NCBI GenBank assembly: GCA_016288315.1
Contig: JAEEYU010000056.1
Location: forward strand, 1-62,369
Length of the DNA stretch: 62,369 nt
Reading direction: 5' to 3'
Origin: Clostridiaceae bacterium
Lineage (GTDB): Bacteria; Bacillota; Clostridia; Oscillospirales; Acutalibacteraceae
Within the stretch, counting starts at the first letter, position 1, and each line of letters starts with the position of its first letter. This document shows positions 32,452 to 40,942 of this stretch, piece after piece. The notes below the pieces were generated by a model. It was not told where the DNA came from, did not search any database, and saw only the letters and a list, made by a program, of their open reading frames with translations. A program made the position numbers and the translations under genes.

Positions 32452-33531
32452 ATGAAAAACGTAAAGAAATCTTTTGCTCTTTTATTTGCAGTAATTTTTG
32501 CTTTTTCTGCAATGAGCGTAGTGGCGTCTGCTGTGGCGCCCGTAGTTACCGTTACCGAATACGGTAAGACAAGCGTAACAGTTAAACAGCTTGATAATTG
32601 TGTTTACGGCTGGAAAGCCATCGGCGCCGAGGGCGGATACGACTACTCGGGCGGAACTTCAAACGTTATAGAACTTGCAGGCAGCACAAAGGGTTATGAA
32701 ATTGTTGCCAAAAACTTTATAACAGATGAAGTCTCAACAGCAGTAACTGTTCTTGCAGCCCCTGAAAAGCCCGTTCTCAAGAACTCCGATTATGTTTCAT
32801 GCACTGCAACAACAATCACAATGAAGGCGAACTCAAATTATCAGTATAAAGCTTTCAACAAGCAGCTCGGTTTTGAAACAGAATGGTCTGACAGCAACAC
32901 AATCACCGGTCTTGTAAAAGACACAGAATACTCTGTTATTGCCAGAAACAAGGTTGCGGAAAATCAGCTTCTCGGCGAAGACAGCAACGCAATCCTTATC
33001 AGAACTACCGCAAGAGACAGCTTCACAGGCAAAAAAGAGGACTGCCGTGTTGACCTTGCTTACACGGGCAGTGTTCCTCAGGGCACAAGCATTAAGGTTA
33101 CGGCTACCGGTTCATACATTGACTCCGCATCACCCAGTGCCGACACTACTCCCGTTGAGGGCGACACACGCTATGTTCCCAGAAAATGGTATGCAAAGCA
33201 GACCGACTCCGGCATTATTGTTGACAGCGGCGAATGGGCATCTGACCTTACCGTTAAGTCAGATATGGTTGAAACAACAAACGTAACAGTTAAAAAGGGT
33301 TCAACCGTTGATGTTCGTGTTGAAGTTGAATTTGAGCTTCAGAGCTACACAAACGGCAAATGGGTAAAGAAACTCGGCACTGTTATTGATTCCAACACAT
33401 TCCCCGTTGCTCCCAAGGCAGGCAGCGGTCAGAAAGTATTGCAGATTCTCACAAGCGTTATCAACCTTGCAACAAAAGCTCTTCTTACTTTCTTCAAATT
33501 AATCAACCAGTTCCTTACAAAAGCCAACTGA
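32452..33531 (+). CDS. Secreted Fn3-like repeat protein with C-terminal hydrophobic tail
   Basis: 359 residues. A signal peptide covers about 1-27 (ends VVASA). Two fibronectin-III-like units follow. They share the pattern Y.yk/W....sn.i..L.....Y.i.A.n: about 30-105 (VYGWKAIGAEGGYDYSGGTS) and about 108-185 (YQYKAFNKQLGFETEWS, then DTEYSVIARNK). A further beta domain (about 190-315) resembles surface proteins of clostridia. The last ~32 residues (LQILTSVINLATKALLTFF and onward) are a hydrophobic or amphipathic helix. Codon choice is more biased than in neighbours, suggesting high expression. The ATG at 32437 overlaps the GGAGG site, so 32452 is the start. Confidence 0.75.
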   Translation: MKNVKKSFALLFAVIFAFSAMSVVASAVAPVVTVTEYGKTSVTVKQLDNCVYGWKAIGAEGGYDYSGGTSNVIELAGSTKGYEIVAKNFITDEVSTAVTVLAAPEKPVLKNSDYVSCTATTITMKANSNYQYKAFNKQLGFETEWSDSNTITGLVKDTEYSVIARNKVAENQLLGEDSNAILIRTTARDSFTGKKEDCRVDLAYTGSVPQGTSIKVTATGSYIDSASPSADTTPVEGDTRYVPRKWYAKQTDSGIIVDSGEWASDLTVKSDMVETTNVTVKKGSTVDVRVEVEFELQSYTNGKWVKKLGTVIDSNTFPVAPKAGSGQKVLQILTSVINLATKALLTFFKLINQFLTKAN

Positions 33532-33536
33532 GAATA

Positions 33537-33586
33537 AACAAAAACATGCTCCCTTTATGGATTTCATAGAGGGAGCATTTATTTTT
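33537..33586. terminator. Bidirectional terminator
   Basis: ATGCTCCCT (33546-33554) with AGGGAGCAT (33570-33578), with further pairing ATG/CAT inside. T-rich sequence follows on both strands. Confidence 0.85.
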
Positions 33587-33590
33587 GCTT

Positions 33591-35060
33591 TTATGCCTCA
33601 ACCGAGGACATTTTTTCTTCAAGCGCCTTGCGGCGTTCAAACAATTCCGCTTCAACCTTTGCGCGGACTTCCGGGTCATCCCTGACAAAAGCTATGATAA
33701 TCAGATAGAGAATTTCGCCGATGATGGGACCTGCTATGAAAATCGGCCACTGCCATTTCATATAAAGAGGACCCTGAAGATAATTCTTTTTTGTGTTGTC
33801 ATATCTGAGCCAACTGAGAATGAAGCCGCTGATAAGGGAGTTTGCAGCAGATGATATTTTGGAAATGAAATTCTGGATTGAGAACGAAATGCCTTCGGTT
33901 CGTTTGCCTGTTTTCAGCTCGACTTCATCGATGGAGTCGCTTGTGAGCGAGCGGTGAGCGATATCCATCATATTTGTCGGAATGGCAACTACCGCCATAA
34001 GAAGAATTACGGCATACATACTGCCGAGAGAATTAAAGCCGATAAAGTAGCAGACAGTTCTTAAAACTATTGCGGTGCTCTGGGCTATAATCAGAATGCG
34101 TTTCATTCCGCCGACTTTGTCGGAAACCTTTGTGGCAAAGAACATTGAAAGAGCGCCGGGAATACCCATAAGAACACTGTAAACCACCTGAGAGGTTCCG
34201 CCGTCAAAGGTTGCAAATCCGAAATTGAAGGACTGACGGCTTTCAAAGAAATACGCCCAGGGAAGCATTGTGCCGAATGCATCCTTGAAAAATCTTGCGG
34301 CTGAAATGAGAAGCAGGGTTTTGTTGTGACGCAAAACGAAAATCGCTTCGAGCAGGCTTTCTTTGCTTCTCGGAACATCGACGGCTTCGTGCATTCTGTA
34401 AGCGCTCATTGAAATGAGTTCTCCGCCGAGGCCGAAAACAAGACCGAAAAATGCAAATATTTTAAAATCGTTCATGCCGAGCTGATTGCTCATAACGGAG
34501 CGGAGAATCTGAAAAGCCATAACGAGGGTTGAGCCGGCGCCGGCACCGATTGAAACCCACTGTGAGACCTTGGCTCTTTCTTCAGAGTGCGGAGACGATA
34601 AAGCGACCATTCCCCAGAGGGCGACATCCTGGAAGGAATAGAACAAATCCCACAGGAGGTAACAGGCGAAAACCACAGCAATGGAGACTTTAATGTTTGT
34701 GCCGGTTTTTAAGAACATCAGAGCCGAGAGAATACCGATAACCGGCGGTGTTGCCAGGAGATAAGGCCTGAGTTTTTCACCGTTTTTAAAACGGTGGCGG
34801 TCAACGAGAGCACCGACAATGGGGTCGTTGATTGAGTCCCACGTTCTGGTAATGCTCGTCATCAGACCGACTATTTTTGAGTTGATACCCAGGACGGTGG
34901 TAAGATAGTAAAACAGCCACTGAGATATAAAACCGTATGAAAGATTCTGACCGCCGAGACCTACGGCGTATGATAACAATCTGCCGTTTTTGACGTATTT
35001 TTGTTTTTCCTGCGGTTGTTGTAAATCTGTGCCTGAATTGTTATTTACATCCGTTGACAC
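33591..35060 (-). CDS. MFS / GPH-type sugar transporter
   Basis: 489 residues with about twelve membrane segments. It is a glycoside-pentoside-hexuronide-type symporter, shown by SYAVGLGGQNLSYGFISQWLFYY at the start and WDSINDPIVGALVDRHRF near 72, the diagnostic loop of this group. As the last gene of the ribulokinase operon it probably brings in a pentose or pentoside (inference). Two GTG codons are in frame at 35066 and 35060. GGGGAG at 35073-35068 is 1 base from the first and 7 from the second, so 35060 is chosen. Confidence 0.85.
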   Translation of the reverse strand: MSTDVNNNSGTDLQQPQEKQKYVKNGRLLSYAVGLGGQNLSYGFISQWLFYYLTTVLGINSKIVGLMTSITRTWDSINDPIVGALVDRHRFKNGEKLRPYLLATPPVIGILSALMFLKTGTNIKVSIAVVFACYLLWDLFYSFQDVALWGMVALSSPHSEERAKVSQWVSIGAGAGSTLVMAFQILRSVMSNQLGMNDFKIFAFFGLVFGLGGELISMSAYRMHEAVDVPRSKESLLEAIFVLRHNKTLLLISAARFFKDAFGTMLPWAYFFESRQSFNFGFATFDGGTSQVVYSVLMGIPGALSMFFATKVSDKVGGMKRILIIAQSTAIVLRTVCYFIGFNSLGSMYAVILLMAVVAIPTNMMDIAHRSLTSDSIDEVELKTGKRTEGISFSIQNFISKISSAANSLISGFILSWLRYDNTKKNYLQGPLYMKWQWPIFIAGPIIGEILYLIIIAFVRDDPEVRAKVEAELFERRKALEEKMSSVEA

Positions 35061-35079
35061 GGGCACACTCCCCTTTCTT

Positions 35080-35844
35080 TTATGATTTTATTGCTTCAAG
35101 AGAGGGAGCACAGTCCCTTTCAAAATCATCGGTTGACGCTTCAACGGCACAGGTGCTGCAGCCTGCCGCTTCAAGTGCCTCAATGAAAGATTTATAATCC
35201 GCTCCGTCGCCTTTGCGAGGGTAGCTTCTTGAAACGGGTTCGGCAATATGAGCGTGTTTAATTGCTCCGCTGAGTCTTTTAACCGTTTCGCAGTTGTCGC
35301 TGACATCGGACATATGGTAAAAATCGACAAGACATTTTATGTGTTCCGATTCCGCCTGAGCGGCAAGAGCGGCACCCTCCTGAGCGGAGTTGACAATGTT
35401 GCTGTCTGTTCTTCTCAGCGGTTCAATAACGATGGTAATATTATATTTTGCGGCAATGGGAGCAGCAATATTTTTCAGGAAAAAAACAATTTGCCTGTAA
35501 GCCGCTTCATAGCTCCAGCCGTCTGGGACATTTCTTGCTCCGGCTGAACCGAAAACAACTTTTTCAAGACCGATTTGTTTGCCTCTGGAAATGCCTTTTT
35601 CAATGTATTCTGTTAACGCGTCGTAATCAACATCGGGACCGTCAACCTTCAGACTGCCCGGCAGAAAGCAGTTTACGCTTTCACATTTTATTGAATACCT
35701 GTTTAATTCTTCGCGAAAATAATTGAATGCTTCATCGTCACTTTCGGCAAGCACCGAAAAGCAGGATTCAACAAAATCAAATCCGCTCTCTGCGGCGGTT
35801 TTTATTCTTTGCCTGTCTCCGCCTACACACATACCGAATCGCAT
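35080..35844 (-). CDS. Sugar epimerase/isomerase, xylose-isomerase-like TIM barrel
   Basis: 254 residues. All four metal-binding residues of the tagatose-3-epimerase-like group can be placed: Glu in IVIEPLRRTDSN near 140, Asp in CLVDFYHMSD near 173, His in IKHAHIAEP near 199 and Glu in CAVEASTDD near 233. It may epimerise a ketopentose or its phosphate. It lies in the araB-araD operon with 19-base gaps on both sides, so a role in ribulose or xylulose interconversion is the best guess. A GGGGTGAT site precedes the ATG. Confidence 0.83.
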   Translation of the reverse strand: MRFGMCVGGDRQRIKTAAESGFDFVESCFSVLAESDDEAFNYFREELNRYSIKCESVNCFLPGSLKVDGPDVDYDALTEYIEKGISRGKQIGLEKVVFGSAGARNVPDGWSYEAAYRQIVFFLKNIAAPIAAKYNITIVIEPLRRTDSNIVNSAQEGAALAAQAESEHIKCLVDFYHMSDVSDNCETVKRLSGAIKHAHIAEPVSRSYPRKGDGADYKSFIEALEAAGCSTCAVEASTDDFERDCAPSLEAIKS

Positions 35845-35863
35845 ATACTATCACCCCGATTAA

Positions 35864-36550
35864 TTATTTTTGACCGTAATAAGCACCTGCGCCGTGTTTT
35901 CTGAAATAGTGCTTATGCTGAATTGCCTGGGAAGCGGGCTGCGCCTCAAGACATTCGCTCAGGTAAGCCATTTTTGCGACTTCTTCAAGAATCGCGGAGT
36001 TTTTGGCTGCATCAAAGCAGTCTTTTCCCCAGGTGAACGGACCGTGCGAATGAACGAGCACCGCAGGCACCGCTCCGGGGTCAATACCGTTTTTTTCAAA
36101 GCATTCGGCTATTACTTTACCCGTGTTGAGCTCATATTCGCCGTCTATCTCATCCTGAGTCAGATCCCTTGTGCAGGGTATTTCGCCGTATGCAAAATCG
36201 GCGTGAGTAGTGCCGTAGGGCTTTATGTTCTTTGCCGCCTGTGAAAACGAAACGGCAAAGGTTGAATGAGTATGCGCAACACCACCGATGCCGGAAAATC
36301 TGCGGTAAAGCTCAAGGTGGGTTGCGGTATCCGACGACGGTTTGAGACCTTCGATTCTGTTGCCTTCAAGGTCAAGAACCGAGAGGTCGGATGCTTTGAG
36401 CTTGTCGTAATCAACTCCCGAGGGCTTGATTACAATAAGACCTTTCTCACGGTCAATGCCTGAGACATTGCCCCAGGTAAACAGGACAAGACCGTATTCA
36501 ACGAGCTTGAGATTTGCCTCGAGCACCTGTTCTTTTAAAGATTCAAGCAT
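35864..36550 (-). CDS. araD: L-ribulose-5-phosphate 4-epimerase AraD
   Basis: 228 residues, class II aldolase fold. It converts L-ribulose 5-phosphate to D-xylulose 5-phosphate, which enters the pentose phosphate path. FTWGNVSGIDREKGLIVIKPSG near 24 and the zinc ligands in GVAHTHSTFAV near 90 and AVLVHSHGPFTWG near 163 are intact. The frame opens at 36568, but GGAGG just before the ATG at 36550 sets the start. It follows araB with a gap of one base. Confidence 0.94.
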   Translation of the reverse strand: MLESLKEQVLEANLKLVEYGLVLFTWGNVSGIDREKGLIVIKPSGVDYDKLKASDLSVLDLEGNRIEGLKPSSDTATHLELYRRFSGIGGVAHTHSTFAVSFSQAAKNIKPYGTTHADFAYGEIPCTRDLTQDEIDGEYELNTGKVIAECFEKNGIDPGAVPAVLVHSHGPFTWGKDCFDAAKNSAILEEVAKMAYLSECLEAQPASQAIQHKHYFRKHGAGAYYGQK

Positions 36551-36551
36551 A

Positions 36552-38210
36552 TCAGCCCTCCGCAGCAATCTTTTTGAGACGCTTCATAACATCGTTTTCT
36601 CCCCTGCCGAAATAGTCGTGGAGAGTTTTATATTCCGCATAAAGTTTATTGTAAATTTCAACGTTTTCGGGGTTGGGGTAATAAACCGTATCTTTGACCT
36701 TACCCATTACGCCCGCCGCCTCATAGACATCGTCATAACCGCCGTTTGCCTTGCCTGCGGCAACTGCGCCGAGTATGGCGCTGCCCAGAGAGCCGCACTG
36801 TGTTGTGCCGGCGATTTTGACGGGCATATTGAGAACATCGGAATAAATCTGCATGGTCATCGGATCTTTCTGGGAGATTCCGCCCGCCGCATAGAAGGTA
36901 TTGACTGTGACACCGTTTTCAATAAAGGTATCTACAATCATTCTTGTTCCGTATGCCGTTGATTCAATCAAAGCGCGGTAAATATCTTCCGGTTTTGTCT
37001 GAAGAGTCATACCGAGAATCATACCGGTTAAATCTATATCACAGAGAACGGAGCGGTTGCCGTTGAACCAGTCAAGTGCAAGCAGACCGCTTTCGCCCGG
37101 CTTTTTTGACGAGCATTTTTCACGAAGGAGTTTATGAATATTTACGCCCTTCTCTTTTGCCTCATTGTAAACGCTTTCGGGAAGGCAGTTGTCGATGAAC
37201 CACTGGAACGAGTCGCCTACGCAGCACTGACCCGCTTCATAGCCGTAAAGGCCGGGCATAACGCCGTCTTCAACAACACCGCACATTCCGGGCACCTGCT
37301 TTTCGGTGTTGCCGAGAAGGATATGGCAGGTTGATGTTCCCATAATTGCAAGAAGCTCGCCTACCTGTGTGATTCCGACTGCGGGGACGGCAACGTGGGC
37401 ATCTGCGGTTGCGATTGCGACAGCTGTTCCCTCTTTGAGGCCCGTGAGTTCCGCCATGGCGGCGGTAACCTCGCCCGCCTTTTCGCCTATGGGGGTGACG
37501 GGACCGAGTTTATCTTCAACAAGATTTTCAAGCCGCGGGTCAAGGGCTTTGAAAAATGATTTGAGCGGGTAACCGTTTTTCTTGTTCCAGATTGCTTTGT
37601 AGCCGGCACAGCAGGCGTTTCTTGTCTCTTTGCCGCAGAGCTGCCAGACTACCCAGTCGGCGGCTTCAATGAATTTGTCTGCCCTGTCATATATTTCGGG
37701 CGCCTCTTCAAGAGTCTGCCAGATTTTGGGAACAAGCCACTCGGAGCTGATTTTTCCGCCGAAGGTGTCAAGCCAGTCAACACCGAGTTCACGCGCAATA
37801 TCGTTGAGTCTGTTTGCATAGGGCTGTGCGGCGTGGTGCTTCCAGAGTTTGACATAAGCGTGGGGATTGTCATTATATTCAGGCAGGAAGCAGAGAGGAG
37901 TTGAGTCCGCAAGCACGGGAAGAACGGTGCATGTGGTAAAGTCAATGCCGACGCCGATAATATCGTCCGGGTTTACCTGAGACTCTCTGATGACGGCAGG
38001 GATTGTGTTTTTAAGAACATCGATGTAATCCTGCGGATGCTGTAAAGCCCAGTCCATACCGAGTTTTTTACCATTCGGAAGGCATTCATCCATAACGGCG
38101 TGCGGATAATCAAACACAGCGGTTGCTATCTCTCTGCCGTCTGCGACATCAACAAGAAGCGCTCTGCCCGAAAGGGTTCCGTAATCAAGACCTATTGCAT
38201 ATTTAGACAT
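36552..38210 (-). CDS. araB: Ribulokinase AraB
   Basis: 552 residues, FGGY carbohydrate kinase family, full length. It phosphorylates L-ribulose with ATP. The start [19 protein letters not shown] is diagnostic of ribulokinase (the phosphate-1 loop with Leu-Ser-Gly-Arg). [13 protein letters not shown] near 85, [14 protein letters not shown] near 290, [13 protein letters not shown] and [11 protein letters not shown] near 475 complete the ATPase fold. AAGGAG precedes the ATG. It is followed by araD, an isomerase and a transporter. No araA gene is in the window. A near-consensus CcpA site lies inside the gene at 37166-37179. Confidence 0.95.
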   Translation of the reverse strand: MSKYAIGLDYGTLSGRALLVDVADGREIATAVFDYPHAVMDECLPNGKKLGMDWALQHPQDYIDVLKNTIPAVIRESQVNPDDIIGVGIDFTTCTVLPVLADSTPLCFLPEYNDNPHAYVKLWKHHAAQPYANRLNDIARELGVDWLDTFGGKISSEWLVPKIWQTLEEAPEIYDRADKFIEAADWVVWQLCGKETRNACCAGYKAIWNKKNGYPLKSFFKALDPRLENLVEDKLGPVTPIGEKAGEVTAAMAELTGLKEGTAVAIATADAHVAVPAVGITQVGELLAIMGTSTCHILLGNTEKQVPGMCGVVEDGVMPGLYGYEAGQCCVGDSFQWFIDNCLPESVYNEAKEKGVNIHKLLREKCSSKKPGESGLLALDWFNGNRSVLCDIDLTGMILGMTLQTKPEDIYRALIESTAYGTRMIVDTFIENGVTVNTFYAAGGISQKDPMTMQIYSDVLNMPVKIAGTTQCGSLGSAILGAVAAGKANGGYDDVYEAAGVMGKVKDTVYYPNPENVEIYNKLYAEYKTLHDYFGRGENDVMKRLKKIAAEG

Positions 38211-38221
38211 AATTTTTCTCC

Positions 38222-38800
38222 TTAAACAAACAATTTTGAAACAATGCCGGCGTAAAGCCCGGCGGGATCTTTAAGATAGTTGTTTTTGATGCTGTCCGCC
38301 TGATTTTCATCTGCGGCGTAAACGGTGAGCTTCATAAGAATTTCATCGCCGTTCATAAGGGTAAAGGTTATGTTTGCGCCTTTTTCAAGATATTCCGTGT
38401 CAATTCTTGTTTCCGCTTTGCGGCGCTCTATTGTTTCAAGCATAACGGCGTCGCCGAGTGCTTTTTCACGCACAGACCTCGGAATCTCCTTTTCAAGCTC
38501 GAAAAGAGCGCTTAAGCTTTCGGGAGTCAGGGAGAGAACACCGTCGCTGCCGCATCTGAGACTGCCCGAAGAAATCAGCTCTTCAAGCGCTTCACTGACG
38601 GCGAAGTAGTTTGCAAGCCCGTGAAGCTGAAATATCTCTCCGATTTTTTCCTGTTTGACGGGAGTATTCATTTTATTGACTATATAACAAATCAAAGTTT
38701 TTATCTGCGCCGTATTACGCAGTCCGCCGAGTTCCACGCCCTCGGAAAACGTGTCGTAATTGTCGGAAAAACCGTTTGTTTTTTCATTTGTGTCTGACAA
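38222..38800 (-). CDS. DUF4364 family protein, winged-helix-like
   Basis: 192 residues. The first half (about 28-105) reads like a winged helix: [15 protein letters not shown], then [14 protein letters not shown] and [20 protein letters not shown]. The second half is an alpha-beta domain ending [18 protein letters not shown]. This matches DUF4364 proteins of clostridia, whose function is not known; DNA binding is plausible. TTG codons at 38815 and 38800 are possible starts. AGGTGA at 38810-38805 fits only 38800. It is 11 bases upstream of araB, so it could be a regulator carried in that operon (inference). Confidence 0.7.
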   Translation of the reverse strand: MSDTNEKTNGFSDNYDTFSEGVELGGLRNTAQIKTLICYIVNKMNTPVKQEKIGEIFQLHGLANYFAVSEALEELISSGSLRCGSDGVLSLTPESLSALFELEKEIPRSVREKALGDAVMLETIERRKAETRIDTEYLEKGANITFTLMNGDEILMKLTVYAADENQADSIKNNYLKDPAGLYAGIVSKLFV

Positions 38801-38835
38801 AAAATCACCTGCCAAGCTTTAGTAAAGAAGAAGTA

Positions 38836-39324
38836 TTATTTATTGAAATCAACCGGTGCGAGAGGTTTGCCGAAATAGCCGTGCTCCGTCATATCTTTGC
38901 TGATAAAATTCTCTTTGACAGCCGCTCTGCCCCAGAGATTTGCCCAGCCCTCGCAATAGAGCTTATAATAAGAAACGCCCTGCTCTTTTCTCATCCTGAC
39001 AAAAACGGGGAAGTTGCACCAGACAGACGAGGGAATGCCGACAACTATAAGATAAAGAGGCCCGAGCAGAATGGACTGGAAGGAGTGACCGTATTCATGG
39101 ATTTTTGTGTCGTGAGCCCATTCCTCCGCTTTTGAGGTGCCCATAAAAATGAACATACCCATAGACAGACCGCCGAAGCCCTTGGCGTTGACATAGGTAA
39201 TAACGGCGTGGTTGAAGCGCTCGTGCTTGTGGGTGGGCGCAAGAATGAGGAAGGCAATAAAACCCGCAAGGTTCTGAATAATGCCCCAGGTAAACTGCAG
39301 TAAATAGAACAAAAAGGCGTTCAT
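38836..39324 (-). CDS. Small membrane protein with HExxH motif, function unknown
   Basis: 162 residues. Two or three membrane segments: about 3-28, 50-63 and 84-100. Between the second and third lies THKH...HDTKIHEYGHSFQS, with a perfect HExxH zinc motif at 76-80. The following LLGPLYLIVVGIPSSVW stretch suggests a membrane-embedded helix. A possible third ligand is the Glu in YCEGWANLWGR near 126. I have seen similar HE.GH..QS proteins in gut bacteria annotated only as hypothetical. It could be a membrane metallopeptidase. The ribosome site is GGAAG. Confidence 0.6.
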   Translation of the reverse strand: MNAFLFYLLQFTWGIIQNLAGFIAFLILAPTHKHERFNHAVITYVNAKGFGGLSMGMFIFMGTSKAEEWAHDTKIHEYGHSFQSILLGPLYLIVVGIPSSVWCNFPVFVRMRKEQGVSYYKLYCEGWANLWGRAAVKENFISKDMTEHGYFGKPLAPVDFNK

Positions 39325-39357
39325 CTTTCATCTTCCTTTCGGCACATAGTTATATAA

Positions 39358-39386
39358 ATTATAGATTATTATTTTAATAAAGTAAA
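39358..39386 (-). promoter_or_regulatory. Promoter of the HExxH membrane-protein gene (and possibly the ara operon)
   Basis: On the minus strand TTTACT (39386-39381), 17-base spacer, TATAAT (39363-39358). All genes down to 33591 are co-directional with gaps of at most 35 bases, so one transcript may cover them. Confidence 0.55.
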
Positions 39387-39457
39387 GTGAATTTTGATAT
39401 GAAGCTCCCTGAAAAATTCTTTTATTCAATTTACACAAACGGACAGTTATAAATATG

Positions 39458-39486
39458 TTGAAAATTAACTTACAATATGATATAAT
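39458..39486 (+). promoter_or_regulatory. Promoter of the coaX-ECF-metA operon
   Basis: TTGAAA (39458-39463), 17-base spacer ending in TATGA, TATAAT (39481-39486). Confidence 0.8.
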
Positions 39487-39510
39487 ACCAAAGAAATTGA
39501 GGTGAGTTTA

Positions 39511-40284
39511 ATGCTTCTGACAGTTGATATCGGCAACACGAACATTACGGCCGGAGTTTATAAAGGCGATGAACTGATTCTTGTTACAAGAATCAAAACC
39601 GACCGCAACAAAACATCCGACCAGTATTCCATTGAATTTAAAAACCTTTTCAATCTTTACGGTATAGAATGTAAACTGACGGGCGCCGCAATCAGCAGTG
39701 TTGTGCCCGAGCTGACAAAAGCAGTCTGCAGGTCAATAAACACCATCTCCGGAATTGAGCCGCTTGTGCTTGCGCCGGGCGTCAAGACAGGAATGAATAT
39801 TCTGACGGACGACCCTGCCCAGGTCGGTGCGGACCTTATTGCGGGCGGTGTCGGCGCTGCCGACCTTTACCCCCTGCCCTGCCTGATAATAGACCTCGGC
39901 ACGGCTACAAAAATCTGCCTTATTGATGAAAACGGAGCATTCCGCGGCTGCACTATCTCACCGGGTATCGGAATATCTCTTGAAGCGCTTTCATCGAGAA
40001 CATCTCAGCTGCCCGCCATCAGCCTCACAACGCCTTCACACGCAGTCGGAACAAACACGGTTGACGCCATGGAATCGGGAATTGTTTTCGGAACGGCGGC
40101 CATGCTTGACGGACTGTGCGCAAAGATTGAGGAGGAATACGGCAAACCCGCCGCCACAACGGTTGCCACGGGCGGACTTTCAAAAGATATTATTATGAGC
40201 TGTAAGCGTGATATTATCCATAACGGAGAACTTATACATCACGGACTTAAAAAGATATTTGAAAAGAATAACAAAACAAAATAA
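39511..40284 (+). CDS. coaX: Type III pantothenate kinase CoaX
   Basis: 257 residues. It phosphorylates pantothenate, the first step of coenzyme A synthesis; type III enzymes are not feedback-inhibited by CoA. The ATP loop is LTVDIGNTNITAGVY (2-16). The pantothenate site DPAQVGADLIAG near 105 and the phosphate loop LIIDLGTATKICLID near 126 are present, with the GCTISPGIGISLEAL block near 147. A GAGGTG site sets the ATG at 39511. It is followed by an ECF S component gene. Confidence 0.94.
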   Translation: MLLTVDIGNTNITAGVYKGDELILVTRIKTDRNKTSDQYSIEFKNLFNLYGIECKLTGAAISSVVPELTKAVCRSINTISGIEPLVLAPGVKTGMNILTDDPAQVGADLIAGGVGAADLYPLPCLIIDLGTATKICLIDENGAFRGCTISPGIGISLEALSSRTSQLPAISLTTPSHAVGTNTVDAMESGIVFGTAAMLDGLCAKIEEEYGKPAATTVATGGLSKDIIMSCKRDIIHNGELIHHGLKKIFEKNNKTK

Positions 40285-40291
40285 TCTGCAT

Positions 40292-40324
40292 AATTTAGCT
40301 AAATTTGTGCTGTATCCCCACAAA
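40292..40324 (+). repeat. Two palindromes between coaX and the ECF gene
   Basis: AATTTAGCTAAATT (40292-40305) is a perfect 14-base palindrome. It is followed by TTTGTG (40304-40309) and CACAAA (40319-40324), an inverted repeat with a 9-base gap. They lie just upstream of the ECF ribosome site. They could be an operator or an mRNA stem; no T-run follows, so not a terminator. Confidence 0.4.
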
Positions 40325-40351
40325 GGAACAACAGCAAAGGAGGAATATATT

Positions 40352-40927
40352 ATGTCAATTCAAAAAACCAGGAAAATCGTTATGATGGGTTTGCTGACTG
40401 CCATTGTTTTTGCATTTCAGTTCATCAGCATGTCTATCAGAACGGCGACATTTTCCATCACGCTCTCACTTGTTCCGATAGCAGTCGGCGCGGCGCTATA
40501 CGGAAAACTTGCAGGCGCGTGGCTCGGATTTGTTTTCGGCGCGGCGGTTCTGGCAACGGGAGATGCCAATGTTTTTCTTGCAGTCAACATTCCCGGCACA
40601 ATCATTACCGTCATTTTAAAAGGCATGCTTGCCGGCTTTGCGTCGGGAGTTGCCTATGATTTGCTTAAAAACAAAAACGACACGGTTGCAACCTACGTTT
40701 CGGGCGTTCTTACGCCTGTTGTAAACACGGGAGTTTTCATTCTCGGCTGTCTTATCTTTTTTATGCCCACTATCAGTGAGTGGTCGGGCGGCAACAAACC
40801 CGTAAAATTCATTTTTGTCGGATTGATCGGCTTTAATTTCTTTATTGAACTTGCGGTTAACCTCATACTCAGCCCGTCTATAGCAAAGATAATCAAAATC
40901 GCCAGAAAAGAAAAACTCGGTTCTTGA
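40352..40927 (+). CDS. ECF transporter S component, probably for pantothenate
   Basis: 191 residues with about five to six membrane segments, the size of an energy-coupling-factor substrate-binding subunit. KIVMMGLLTAIVFAFQF at the N terminus and GKLAGAWLGFVFGAAVLATGD near 56 are typical. It works with a shared EcfT-EcfA module encoded elsewhere. Pantothenate as substrate is inferred from coaX 67 bases upstream. AAAGGAGG precedes the ATG at 40352; the open frame from 40208 overlaps coaX and is rejected. Confidence 0.85.
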   Translation: MSIQKTRKIVMMGLLTAIVFAFQFISMSIRTATFSITLSLVPIAVGAALYGKLAGAWLGFVFGAAVLATGDANVFLAVNIPGTIITVILKGMLAGFASGVAYDLLKNKNDTVATYVSGVLTPVVNTGVFILGCLIFFMPTISEWSGGNKPVKFIFVGLIGFNFFIELAVNLILSPSIAKIIKIARKEKLGS

Positions 40928-40942
40928 TGAGGAGGACAAATA

